This document shows, piece after piece, positions 18,199-26,055 of a DNA stretch of 35,437 bases. Every line of letters begins with the position of its first letter. The stretch's first letter is position 1. The notes under the pieces were generated by a model. The model saw only the letters and a program-made list of their open reading frames with translations, was not told where the DNA came from and did no database searches. This DNA comes from Deltaproteobacteria bacterium (lineage in GTDB: Bacteria; Desulfobacterota; DSM-4660; Desulfatiglandales; HGW-15): NCBI GenBank assembly GCA_016931115.1, contig JAFGFM010000083.1:1-35437 (forward strand). The letters are read 5' to 3'. A program made the translations under genes and the position numbers.

Positions 18199-19998
18199 AT
18201 GGAACAGTGGACACTACCAAAGGTCTTTTACGAACAGCTTAACAGGATAAGCAACAGGACATTTCTGATATATAAAAAGGATGCAAAGTGGCAGAACGTT
18301 TCATGGGCCGAGGTTGGTGAAAAGGTGATGAACCTTTCAATTGGGCTTATGAAGCTTGGAGTAAAAAAGGGTGACCGTGTTTCAGTAATCTCAGAAACCA
18401 GGCCTGATTATGCATACACAGTAACCGCCATTGCTAATGCGGGGGCCATTTTCACCGGGATATACCAGACAAACAGCCCCAGGGAATGCGCCCATGTGAT
18501 CAATGATTCAGGGGCAAAGATAGTTTTTGCAGAAAACAGGGCGCAGTGTGAGAAGATATTAAAGGCGGCGGAAAACTGCCCCCATATAGAAAAGATAATA
18601 GTATTTGATGGCTTTTCTCCTGTGGAAGACCCGCGTGTTATCAGCCTCGCTGCTCTTTATGCACTTGGTAAGGTGGAATATGAGAAAAGTGGCGACAAAG
18701 AATATCTTGAAAGGCTACATGATGTAAAGCCTGAGGATGTAACCGCTATTATTTATACATCAGGCACAACAGGGCCACCAAAGGGTGTTATGGATACAAA
18801 CCGCGGAATACTAATGAACCTGCGGGAATATACCAAGTTTTTCCCAGTAGATGAAACAGACAGGGGCCTCTCTTTTCTCCCAATGGCACATGCGTTAGAG
18901 CTCAGGAACGGCCACTGGTTCCACATAACCTTTGGTATTGAACAGGTATATGCAGAGGGGATGCGGCAGCTCTTTGACAATGTGCGCGAGATGGGGCCTA
19001 CATTCTTTTTTACAACGCCCAGGTTTTTTGAAAAACATCATAATATTATCTCGGCCGAGATAGAAAAGGCCTCACCATTCAGGAAAAGGATAATTAAATG
19101 GTGCCTGAAGGCTGGCGCCAGGTACAATGATGATTCATGGAATGTAAAGGGAAGCTCTCCGGATATTTTTACATCTCTTTCATATGCCCTTGCAAAGAGG
19201 CTCTTTATAAACGATGTTCGTGAAAAGGTGGGTAGAAAACTGAGGTATGGCGGGGTGGGAGGCGCACCCATGACTGCCGAAATGCTCAATTTTTTCAGGT
19301 CATGCGGGGTACCCCTTTATGAAGGATATGGGCTTACAGAGGGGTGCGGTCAACTGGCAATTAACAGGCCGGGCGTTTTTAAACTTGGTACAGTCGGAAA
19401 GCCTCTTGATGGTATAGAGGTAAAACTTAAAGATGATGGCGAGATAGTTGCCAGGGGCTGGCTCAGTACGCCAGGTTACTGGAATAATGCGAAGGCTACA
19501 GAAGAGCTCTATGAGGGCGGCTGGCTCAATACAGGAGACATCGGCACCTTTGATGCGGATGGTTTTCTGAAGATAACCGGCAGGAAAAAGGAGATACTCA
19601 TTACCTCCGGCGGGAAAAATGTATCACCATCCTATATTGAAAACATCATTAAACTGAGCCCCTATATCAGCCAGGTTGTTGTGTTCGGCGAAGGCAAGGA
19701 TTATCTTGTTGCCCTTCTTACCCTTAACCAGGAAGAGGTGAAAAGATACGCCGAAAAGAATAATATCGCATACAGGGATTATGCTGACCTCATTACCAAA
19801 AAAGAGATTATTGATCTTATTCAAAAGGAGGTTGATTATCAGAACAGGGAGGTTGCAAAGGTTGAGCAGATAAAGAGGTTTACAATTCTGAAGGATGAGT
19901 TCAGCCAGGAGCGTGAAGAGGTAACACCCACATTTAAGATCAAAAGAAATAATATTACTGAGCGGTATAAGGATTTGGTGGCAAGGATGTATGAATAA
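18199..19998 (+). CDS. Long-chain-type acyl-CoA synthetase (AMP-forming)
   Basis: A 599-aa ANL-superfamily ligase, a normal length for long-chain acyl-CoA synthetases. The P-loop-like motif IIYTSGTTGPPKGVM, the YEGYGLTEGCG motif, TGDIGTFDADGFLKITGRKKEILITSGGKNVSP, and a C-terminal PTFKIKRNNI (catalytic Lys) are all present. It activates a carboxylic acid with ATP and CoA, giving AMP and pyrophosphate, and would feed the following beta-oxidation-like enzymes. The TetR gene ends 17 bases upstream and AAGGATATT precedes ATG 18199. By context the substrate is a branched or cyclic acid rather than a simple fatty acid, which is inference. Confidence 0.92.
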   Translation: MEQWTLPKVFYEQLNRISNRTFLIYKKDAKWQNVSWAEVGEKVMNLSIGLMKLGVKKGDRVSVISETRPDYAYTVTAIANAGAIFTGIYQTNSPRECAHVINDSGAKIVFAENRAQCEKILKAAENCPHIEKIIVFDGFSPVEDPRVISLAALYALGKVEYEKSGDKEYLERLHDVKPEDVTAIIYTSGTTGPPKGVMDTNRGILMNLREYTKFFPVDETDRGLSFLPMAHALELRNGHWFHITFGIEQVYAEGMRQLFDNVREMGPTFFFTTPRFFEKHHNIISAEIEKASPFRKRIIKWCLKAGARYNDDSWNVKGSSPDIFTSLSYALAKRLFINDVREKVGRKLRYGGVGGAPMTAEMLNFFRSCGVPLYEGYGLTEGCGQLAINRPGVFKLGTVGKPLDGIEVKLKDDGEIVARGWLSTPGYWNNAKATEELYEGGWLNTGDIGTFDADGFLKITGRKKEILITSGGKNVSPSYIENIIKLSPYISQVVVFGEGKDYLVALLTLNQEEVKRYAEKNNIAYRDYADLITKKEIIDLIQKEVDYQNREVAKVEQIKRFTILKDEFSQEREEVTPTFKIKRNNITERYKDLVARMYE

Positions 19999-20004
19999 AA
20001 GATA

Positions 20005-20075
20005 GGTGCAAGGCACAGGGCGCAGGGTGCAGGGAAGAAAAGAAAAAGGATGGGCGCAGGGCGCAAGGTGCAGGG
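20005..20075. repeat. Degenerate 7-bp tandem repeat, two segments
   Basis: After the ligase stop, heptamers of the form GG(T/C)(G/A)CA(A/G) run in register at 20005-20034 (GGTGCAA, GGCACAG, GGCGCAG, GGTGCAG) and again at 20053-20075. The period is exactly 7 while the middle letters vary. The same heptamer type recurs at 21145, 25221 and 35421. Confidence 0.8.
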
Positions 20076-20085
20076 ATTAAAAGAC

Positions 20086-20283
20086 GAACACTTAACATCG
20101 AACTTTGAATAAAGGCTTGTAGGTTTAAAACGAAATATCGTCATACCCGCGCAGGCGGGCATCCATTTGTTTTTGCCACTGATGATATTTTCTGGATTCC
20201 CGCCTTCGCGGGAATGACGAGTAGTGGGCTAACGTATGTATTTCATTGGAAGTTGAATGTTGAACGTTCGATGATCAGTGTTC
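20086..20283. repeat. Nested inverted-repeat element with 7-bp-period outer arms
   Basis: The outer left arm (20086-20110) reads as heptamers GAACACT, TAACATC, GAACTTT. The outer right arm (20249-20283), read on the minus strand, gives GAACACT, GATCATC, GAACGTT, CAACATT, CAACTTC. Between them lies a second inverted pair, 20139-20165 and 20193-20220, of the REP-like kind with CCCGC/GCGGG stems ending in TGACGA or its complement. Together with the arrays at 20005-20075 this fills the 351-base gap between the ligase and crotonase genes. No protein-coding gene is seen in that gap. Confidence 0.7.
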
Positions 20284-20349
20284 ATTTTGAAAAGATTAAG
20301 CAGGTTAAAAGAATAGTCAAAATGTAAAGCTCTTTAAACGGAGGAAAAT

Positions 20350-21138
20350 ATGTCAAAATATGAAACTATTATTTATGAAGTGAAGGATCATGTGGCAAAG
20401 CTCACGCTTAACAGGCCTGATAAGCTTAATGCCATGACAGGCACCACATTCAGGGAGATAACCGAGGCGCTGAATGAGGCAGAAAGGGATAATGATGTAA
20501 GGGTGCTTGTTATTACAGGAAACGGCAGGGCCTTTTGCGCCGGTGTTGACCTCAAGTTTGCGGCAAAGGAGTTAACCAACCTGAAATCACAGACAGATTT
20601 TCTGACTGTCGGCAAGGAGCTCCTTGTAAAGATTGAGAGCCTGTCAAAACCGGTTATTGCAGCGATCAACGGCCTTGCACTGGCAGGCGGCTTTGAGATC
20701 CTTCTTGCATGTGACCTTGCAGTTGCAGTGGAAGATGCCATGATAGGCGACCAGCACATGAAGGTGGGGATGTTCGGCGCTGGCGGGACACCTTACAGGC
20801 TGCCTCTTTTAATAGGCATGAGGAGGGCAAAGGAGCTTCTTCTCACAGGTAAATGGATATCAGGTAAAGAAGCTGAAAGGATAGGGCTTGTTAACCGCGC
20901 TGTGCCTGCGAGTGAGTTTGAAAAGGCTGTAGAAGAGATGTCAGCAGAACTCGCAGACAAGAGCCCGACAGCTATGAGATTAACAAAATCATATATCAAT
21001 AAATCCATAATGTCTGATGCTGATGTAAGGCTTGAGGCTGCAATGCTTTCTGCAATAGTCAATGATACATCAGAGGATCATAATGAGGCGCTCAAGGCAT
21101 TTGGCGAAAAGAGAAAGCCGGAGTTTACGGGGAGATAA
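20350..21138 (+). CDS. Enoyl-CoA hydratase/isomerase (crotonase) family protein, atypical active site
   Basis: A 262-aa crotonase of usual length. CoA/oxyanion-hole motifs are present (GRAFCAGVDLKF, NGLALAGGFEILLACDLAVA). In rat enoyl-CoA hydratase Glu144 and Glu164 do catalysis. Here the first is kept (Glu116), but the second, exactly 20 residues on, is His136 (IGDQHMKVGMFGAGG). The enzyme may therefore be an isomerase, hydrolase or C-C lyase rather than a classical hydratase. GGAGGAAAAT precedes ATG 20350. It follows the ligase after a repeat-filled gap and precedes the racemase-like gene. Confidence 0.88.
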   Translation: MSKYETIIYEVKDHVAKLTLNRPDKLNAMTGTTFREITEALNEAERDNDVRVLVITGNGRAFCAGVDLKFAAKELTNLKSQTDFLTVGKELLVKIESLSKPVIAAINGLALAGGFEILLACDLAVAVEDAMIGDQHMKVGMFGAGGTPYRLPLLIGMRRAKELLLTGKWISGKEAERIGLVNRAVPASEFEKAVEEMSAELADKSPTAMRLTKSYINKSIMSDADVRLEAAMLSAIVNDTSEDHNEALKAFGEKRKPEFTGR

Positions 21139-21144
21139 AAGAGA

Positions 21145-21229
21145 GGCACAAGGTGCAAGGCGCAGGGTGCAAGGAAAACCCAAAGAATAAAACCTTGCGC
21201 CTTGAGCCCTGTGCCCTGTACCTTGCACC
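21145..21229. repeat. 7-bp-period repeat with inverted copy
   Basis: Left arm 21145-21174 reads GGCACAA, GGTGCAA, GGCGCAG, GGTGCAA. Right arm 21193-21229 is an inverted array of the same heptamers. The RNA would fold into a long, imperfect hairpin between the crotonase and the CaiB/BaiF gene. Confidence 0.8.
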
Positions 21230-21262
21230 GGATAATTATTGGTAAAATATTTGGAAAAAAAT

Positions 21263-22492
21263 ATGCAGTCAAATAATAAAGAAAATCTACAGGCTTTGTC
21301 TGGCTTAACCGTCCTTGACCTCAGCAGGTTTGCGCCGGGCCCTTTCTGTACAGGGATATTAGGCGATATGGGGGCAGATATAATCAAGATAGAAGAGGCG
21401 GGCAGGCCATCTGGAAGACGCGCCGAGAATGGAAAGGGGAAAGGTATGCCAGAGGTCAGGGAGTTTGCACCGCCTGATTCTCCATATGACCCCTCAAACA
21501 GAAATAAGAGAAGCATAGGTATAAACCTTAAAAGTGATGCGGGTCGGGAGATCTTTTACAGGCTTGCAAAAAAGGCCGATATTGTTGTTGAGGGGTTCAG
21601 GCCCGGCGTTACTGACAGGCTTGGCATAGGCTATGAAAAACTCAGGGAAATAAACAGGCGGATCATATACTGTGCAATAACAGGTTATGGCCAGGACGGC
21701 CCCTACAAATTTCTGCCAGGCCATGATGTAAACTATATATCACAGGCAGGTTATCTCGCTATTTTAAAGGAACCCAGGCTCCCCGGTAATCTTATCGGTG
21801 ATATTGCAGGCGGCGGTATGCAGGCGGTTATTGGCATCCTTGCTGCTGTTATCGCAAGGGCGAAAACAGGTGAAGGGCAGTTTGTGGATATTTCAATCAC
21901 AGATGGTGTAATAGCTCAGCTTGGTCCATACTTTGCGGCTTACTCCATGAACAAAAAGATGCCTGATGAGATAGACTTGGTAAGTACCGGTACAGTGCCT
22001 TTTTACAATCTTTATAGAACAAAAGATGGTAAGATGCTGGGCCTGGGCTGCTCAGAGCCCTGGTTTTATGTGAATCTGTGCAAGGCCATGGGTTGCGAGG
22101 AGATGATTCCTTATCAAGGCGAGGTTGAAAAATATGAAGAGATAACCGAAAGATTCTCTAAAATATTTCTTACAAAGACAAGGGATGAATGGTTTGATAT
22201 CCTCACAAAATCTGATATTGCTGTAAGTAAAGTGCTCTCATTTGATGAACTTGCAGAGGACCCTCAGATTAAACACAGGGATATGATAGTTGAGCTGGAT
22301 CATCCGGAACTGGGCAAGGTAAAACAGGCAGGTATCCCAGTAAAGCTCTCTGCCACTCCAGGGAGCATAAGGAAGTTTGCCCCTAAGCGGGGAGAGGATG
22401 CGGTTAATATCCTTTTAGAAACAGGATATAGTAAAGAGGAAATAGAAAAACTTGAAAAGGATGATGTGATTTATACCGGGGAAAAGGCATAG
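21263..22492 (+). CDS. CaiB/BaiF-family protein, probable alpha-methylacyl-CoA racemase type
   Basis: A 409-aa class III CoA-transferase-fold protein. The N-terminal LSGLTVLDLSRFAPGPFCTGILGDMGADIIKIE is typical. The family has two functional groups. Alpha-methylacyl-CoA racemases (MCR numbering His126, Asp156, Glu241) show GHDINY, GDFGGG and an E-P-x-F-Y segment. Here GHDVNY (His154), GDIAGGG (Asp180) and SEPWFY (Glu265) align with all three, so a racemase is likely. The CoA-transferase aspartate region (SITDGV) is also kept, so CoA transfer is not excluded. I chose ATG 21263; the frame reaches a TTG at 21239 inside repeat-adjacent sequence. A racemase fits degradation of a 2-methyl-branched acyl chain, such as a sterol side chain. 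Confidence 0.8.
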   Translation: MQSNNKENLQALSGLTVLDLSRFAPGPFCTGILGDMGADIIKIEEAGRPSGRRAENGKGKGMPEVREFAPPDSPYDPSNRNKRSIGINLKSDAGREIFYRLAKKADIVVEGFRPGVTDRLGIGYEKLREINRRIIYCAITGYGQDGPYKFLPGHDVNYISQAGYLAILKEPRLPGNLIGDIAGGGMQAVIGILAAVIARAKTGEGQFVDISITDGVIAQLGPYFAAYSMNKKMPDEIDLVSTGTVPFYNLYRTKDGKMLGLGCSEPWFYVNLCKAMGCEEMIPYQGEVEKYEEITERFSKIFLTKTRDEWFDILTKSDIAVSKVLSFDELAEDPQIKHRDMIVELDHPELGKVKQAGIPVKLSATPGSIRKFAPKRGEDAVNILLETGYSKEEIEKLEKDDVIYTGEKA

Positions 22493-22611
22493 CAAAACAC
22501 GCAAAGCGCATAGGGCAAAGTGCAAAGCACAACACGCATAGGGCAAAGCGCAAAGCGTATAAAAATTCTTTAGTATTTTTTACGCTATGCTCCATGCCCT
22601 CTGCGCTATGC
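22493..22611. repeat. 7-bp-period repeat with inverted copy, second sequence class
   Basis: Heptamers GCAAAGC, GCATAGG, GCAAAGT, GCAAAGC and similar run from just after the stop codon to about 22560. An inverted version (TACGCTATGC to GCGCTATGC) lies at 22581-22611. The unit differs from the GGTGCAA class, but period and fold-back design are the same. Confidence 0.75.
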
Positions 22612-22651
22612 AAATATTTTATTAAATATAAAACTCAAAACGGAGAACAAT

Positions 22652-23074
22652 ATGGATAAAAAACGTATACCAGTACAGGAAGGACTATTTATAGAGGCTG
22701 ATCCCGGAACCGGGAAATCGTACCTGATCGGAAACAAGTGCAAAAAATGCGGCCTTACAGCATTTCCAAAGACCCCGGTCTGCCCGAGGTGTCAGATTCA
22801 GGATACCATGGAAGAAACCAAATTTGAAGGCAAGGGAACCTTAGACAGTTACAGCATTGTACAGGCGGCTCTGCCCGGATTTCAGCAGCCCTCTATCCAG
22901 GCATATATCAACCTTGATAATGGCCCCAAGATGTGGTCACTGGTTACCGGCTGCGAACCAACTGAAGGCTCCCTTAAACTTGGTATGAAGATGGAGATGG
23001 TCATAGACAAGATAAGGGATGACGAAGAGGGTAATGAACTGATCAGTTATCAATTTAAACCGGCCGGGAAATAA
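22652..23074 (+). CDS. DUF35 zinc-ribbon/OB-fold protein, thiolase partner
   Basis: A 140-aa protein with a rubredoxin-like zinc ribbon (Cys30, Cys33, Cys44, Cys47) followed by an OB-fold (GKGTLDSYSIVQAALPGFQQPSIQAYINLDNGP...). Proteins of this kind pair with thiolase-like enzymes next door, as in the Ltp2/ChsH2 steroid aldolase and in acetoacetyl-CoA-type complexes. Its stop is 10 bases before the thiolase gene, so complex formation is very likely. GGAGAACAAT precedes ATG 22652. The zinc ribbon is probably structural, the OB-fold a CoA-binding or interaction surface. Confidence 0.9.
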   Translation: MDKKRIPVQEGLFIEADPGTGKSYLIGNKCKKCGLTAFPKTPVCPRCQIQDTMEETKFEGKGTLDSYSIVQAALPGFQQPSIQAYINLDNGPKMWSLVTGCEPTEGSLKLGMKMEMVIDKIRDDEEGNELISYQFKPAGK

Positions 23075-23084
23075 GGAGGAGATC

Positions 23085-24245
23085 ATGAGAGATGTATCAA
23101 TAATTGGGGTCGGGATGACCCGTTTTGGCAAGTTTGAAGATCGTGACATGAAGGACCTTGGCCGTGAGGCAGTATGGACAGCCCTGAATGATGCAGGTGT
23201 CGGTATAAAAGATATTCAAGTTGCATACGTTGCAAATGCAGTGGGTCAGCAGCTCACCGAACTCAAGGGAACAATAGGTCAGCATGTCCTGACATCAGCC
23301 GGTATCTTCGGGATACCGGTAATTAATGTGGAAAATGCCTGTACAGGCGGCTCCACTTCTCTGAGGGGAGCCTATTTGGAGGTCGCCTCAGGAAATGCAG
23401 ATGTTGCCCTTGCAGTCGGTGTTGAAAAGCTCTTCTGCGGAGATTCAGCAAAATCGGCCCAGACAATGGCTGCCGGTACGATCTATGCGAAATTCGGTTT
23501 CATGTTTGTTGCCCTCTATGCGCTTCAGCTTAAAAAATGGATGGCAGCATCAGGCGCAACCAAGCTGCACTTTGCAAAGGTGGCGGCAAAGAATAAATAT
23601 AATGGTTCTCTTAACCCTTATGCCCAGTTCCAGAAGGCAATGACAGTCGAGCAGATACTGGAGTCACGTGTTGTTGCAGAGCCTCTGACCCAGTTCATGT
23701 GTTCCACAATGGCGGATGGCGCAGCCGCGGCAATCGTATGCAGCAGCGATATCGCTAAAAAGATATCCCAAAAATACCCTATTCAGATAGCCGCATGTGA
23801 ACTTGTATCTGGTACATATAATATACCGGGCGAGGAGCATGAAGAGATAACCACAAGGGCAGCCTTAAAGGCATATGAAAAGGCAGGAATAGGCCCGGAG
23901 GATGTTCAGGTGGTTGAGGTGCATGATGCTATGTCTCCGGCAGAACTGAGGATGTATGAAGAGCTGCATCTCTGTAAACCGGGTGAGGCAGGTATGATGA
24001 TAGATGAAGGTCATACCACACTGACAGGCAGGATACCTGTTAACCCGAGCGGAGGCCTTGCTGCAAAGGGTCACCCCATATCCGCGACAGGCCTGGCCCA
24101 GGTATATGAGGTTGTTACCCAGATGAGGGGTGAGGCAGGAAAGAGACAGGTAACCAATAATCCCAAGGTAGGGCTTGTTGAAAATGCGGGCGGCTGGACA
24201 ATGGATGATAATGCGGCCTGCGCGGTTACCATACTGAAGAAATAG
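23085..24245 (+). CDS. Thiolase-family (SCP-x-like) acyl-CoA acyltransferase or lyase
   Basis: A 386-aa protein of the SCP-x thiolase group. The nucleophile is probably Cys86 in VENACTGGSTSLRGAY. NPSGGLAAKGHPISATGLAQV carries the conserved histidine. The second, proton-shuttling cysteine of classical thiolases (CxGGG near the C-terminus) is absent: the segment reads VENAGGWTMDD. SCP-x-like and Ltp2-like proteins share this lack, so the reaction could be thiolytic cleavage or a retro-aldol split, with the DUF35 protein as partner. AAGGAGGAGATC precedes ATG 23085. The role fits chain shortening of the CoA-ester pathway encoded around it. Confidence 0.88.
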   Translation: MRDVSIIGVGMTRFGKFEDRDMKDLGREAVWTALNDAGVGIKDIQVAYVANAVGQQLTELKGTIGQHVLTSAGIFGIPVINVENACTGGSTSLRGAYLEVASGNADVALAVGVEKLFCGDSAKSAQTMAAGTIYAKFGFMFVALYALQLKKWMAASGATKLHFAKVAAKNKYNGSLNPYAQFQKAMTVEQILESRVVAEPLTQFMCSTMADGAAAAIVCSSDIAKKISQKYPIQIAACELVSGTYNIPGEEHEEITTRAALKAYEKAGIGPEDVQVVEVHDAMSPAELRMYEELHLCKPGEAGMMIDEGHTTLTGRIPVNPSGGLAAKGHPISATGLAQVYEVVTQMRGEAGKRQVTNNPKVGLVENAGGWTMDDNAACAVTILKK

Positions 24246-24316
24246 GTTTACGGTTTACGGTATTCGGTTTGCGGGGGTTTTGTATTCCGCAGACCCCAAA
24301 CCTCAGACCGTATACC
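24246..24316. repeat. 7-bp-period repeat with inverted copy, third sequence class
   Basis: Starting at the thiolase stop, GTTTACG, GTTTACG, GTATTCG, GTTTGCG run with a 7-base period. The right half (24288-24316), read on the minus strand, gives GGTATAC, GGTCTGA, GGTTTGG, GGTCTGC. The fold-back again lies between two genes of the block. Confidence 0.75.
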
Positions 24317-24366
24317 TGATGGCCTGTGTATAATATTTTTAAATGTTAAATTGTGTGGAGGGAAAA

Positions 24367-25218
24367 ATGGAGATTAAAAAAGTGGGAATAGTCGGTTGCG
24401 GTATTATGGGGTGCGGGATTGCCCAGGTATGTGCGCAGTCTGGCTACGATGTAATGGTAATGGATACCAAGAAGGAATATCTGGATAAAGGTCTTGCCAC
24501 AATAGATAAGGTGCTTGCAAGGTCTGTGGAAAAGGAGAGGATCACTGCCGATGAAAAGAGCGCTATCCAGGCAAGGATCAAGGGGACACTCACACTGGAT
24601 GATTTCAAGGATGTTGACTATGTTGTTGAGGCGGTTATCGAAGACCTGACAGTCAAACAGGATGTATTTAAGAAACTTGATAAGGTTTGTCAGCCCCACA
24701 CCATCCTTGCCTCAAATACCTCGACCATAAGTGTTATCAATATTGCAGCTGCAACCAACAGGCCAGACAAGGTAATCGGCACACATTTTTCAAACCCTGT
24801 ACCTCTCATGAAGGTGGTTGAGGTTATCAATGCCATCTCTACAACAGAAGAGACAACAAACATCACCAGGAAATTTCTGGAATCAATAGATAAGACAATG
24901 GTTGTATCAAAGGATGTGCCGGGCTTTCTTTCAAACAGGATTCTAACGCCATTCCTCTTAAATGCAGTGCGTATGGTAGAGGCAGGTGTTGGTACAAAGG
25001 AGGATATAGATACACTGATTACCCAGGGTCTCCGCCATCCAATGGGGCCTCTTACACTTCTTGATCTGATTGGTATTGATACAGTATATCGCGGCGCAAT
25101 GACTATCTATGAAGAGATTAAAGACCCTCAGTACCTTCCACCCACACTGATGAAACAAATGGTTATTGCCGGGTGGCATGGAAGAAAGACAGGCAAGGGG
25201 TTTTACGAGTATAAATAA
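24367..25218 (+). CDS. 3-hydroxyacyl-CoA dehydrogenase (3-hydroxybutyryl-CoA dehydrogenase type)
   Basis: A 283-aa protein of standard length. The NAD-binding motif GCGIMGCGIAQVCAQSGYDV starts at residue 8. The segment ASNTSTISV and the catalytic GTHFSNPVPLMKVVEV (His with downstream Asn/Glu dyad partners) are clear, as is DVPGFLSNRI at the C-terminal domain boundary. It oxidises an L-3-hydroxyacyl-CoA to the 3-ketoacyl-CoA for the thiolase. I chose ATG 24367 with GGAGG seven bases upstream; the frame reaches ATG 24343 without a ribosome site. It lies between the thiolase and the BaiE-like dehydratase. Confidence 0.93.
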   Translation: MEIKKVGIVGCGIMGCGIAQVCAQSGYDVMVMDTKKEYLDKGLATIDKVLARSVEKERITADEKSAIQARIKGTLTLDDFKDVDYVVEAVIEDLTVKQDVFKKLDKVCQPHTILASNTSTISVINIAAATNRPDKVIGTHFSNPVPLMKVVEVINAISTTEETTNITRKFLESIDKTMVVSKDVPGFLSNRILTPFLLNAVRMVEAGVGTKEDIDTLITQGLRHPMGPLTLLDLIGIDTVYRGAMTIYEEIKDPQYLPPTLMKQMVIAGWHGRKTGKGFYEYK

Positions 25219-25220
25219 AA

Positions 25221-25290
25221 GCAAGGCGCAAGGCGCAGGGTGCAAGGCTCAGGGTAGCGGGCACAAGGTACAGGGCGCAAGGCGTGGGGA
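25221..25290. repeat. 7-bp-period repeat, GGCGCAA class
   Basis: About ten heptamers in register (GCAAGGC, GCAAGGC, GCAGGGT, GCAAGGC and variants) begin two bases after the dehydrogenase stop. This array has no clear inverted half. It is an open frame in phase with the next gene, which explains a falsely long start for that gene. Confidence 0.75.
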
Positions 25291-25303
25291 AGGGGATAAA
25301 ATT

Positions 25304-25969
25304 ATGGATAATTCAGAAGTAGTTGCCAGGTTAGCGGCTAAGGTTGAGGAGCTTGAACAAAAGGTTCAGGTGCTTGAAGATATTGAGGCCATTAAAAAAC
25401 TCCAGAGGGCATACGGCTATTACCTGGATAAAATGATGTGGGATGAACTTGTTGATTGTTTTGCTGAAGATGGTTCTCTTGAACTTGCCCAGAGAGGTGT
25501 TTACATAGGGAAAAAGAACATAAGAAGATTAATGGACCTTATGCCTGACAGCCAGAATGGTATACAATACGGACTTCTTATGAACCACATGAACCTCCAG
25601 GGCATTGTAACTATTGATCCGGGCGGAAAAACCGCAAAGGGCAGGTGGCGCATGTTTGGCCAGGTAGGAAAATGGAAGGAAAAGGCATTCTGGGCTGAGG
25701 GCACATATGAAAACACCTATGTGAAGGAAGAGGGCATATGGAAGGCCAAATCCATGCATGTCTATACAACCTTTATGACACCCTTTGACAAGGGGTGGGG
25801 CAAGGAGTATGAGAACTTTATTCCGAAGCCAGACCCGAGCTGTCCGCCAGACCTGCCGCCTACCGAGGTATTTGGCGATTACCCGGATGTCTATATCCCT
25901 CCTTTTCACTATGTACACCCGGTAACTGGTAAACCGGTGGATACAAGGATAAAGGAAAAGACTAAGTAG
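25304..25969 (+). CDS. BaiE-like dehydratase of the SnoaL/NTF2 fold
   Basis: A 221-aa protein. A short coiled coil (residues 8-25) leads into LEDIEAIKKLQRAYGYYLDKMMWDEL, which strongly resembles bile acid 7-alpha-dehydratase BaiE. BaiE's catalytic Tyr30, Asp35 and His83 correspond to Tyr37, Asp42 and His95 here, with the same Tyr-Asp spacing and the same xMxHxxxxxxxxID context. It probably removes water from a ring or chain hydroxyl next to an enone. The C-terminal extension is Pro-rich (PDPSCPPDLPP...). I chose ATG 25304 because the frame upstream runs through repeat DNA. The mycofactocin precursor gene follows 86 bases later. Confidence 0.82.
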   Translation: MDNSEVVARLAAKVEELEQKVQVLEDIEAIKKLQRAYGYYLDKMMWDELVDCFAEDGSLELAQRGVYIGKKNIRRLMDLMPDSQNGIQYGLLMNHMNLQGIVTIDPGGKTAKGRWRMFGQVGKWKEKAFWAEGTYENTYVKEEGIWKAKSMHVYTTFMTPFDKGWGKEYENFIPKPDPSCPPDLPPTEVFGDYPDVYIPPFHYVHPVTGKPVDTRIKEKTK

Positions 25970-26055
25970 GTTACCGGATAAGGATTAGGATTGATAAGAT
26001 AAGACTCTTAATCTATGCTATTTAATAAGTTTACTTATATTGAGGTTTTATAAAA

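Noticed and set aside
20249-20283. Second TetR operator (contains GAACGTTC)
   Set aside because: Only the inner eight bases match the operator at 17555; the flanks belong to the heptamer arm.
20005-25290. CRISPR array
   Set aside because: The repeats are 7-bp, degenerate and without unique spacers of even length; no cas genes are present.
25166-25303. N-terminal extension of the BaiE-like protein
   Set aside because: It would be translated from heptamer repeat DNA and overlap the previous gene; ATG 25304 gives a start matching the family.
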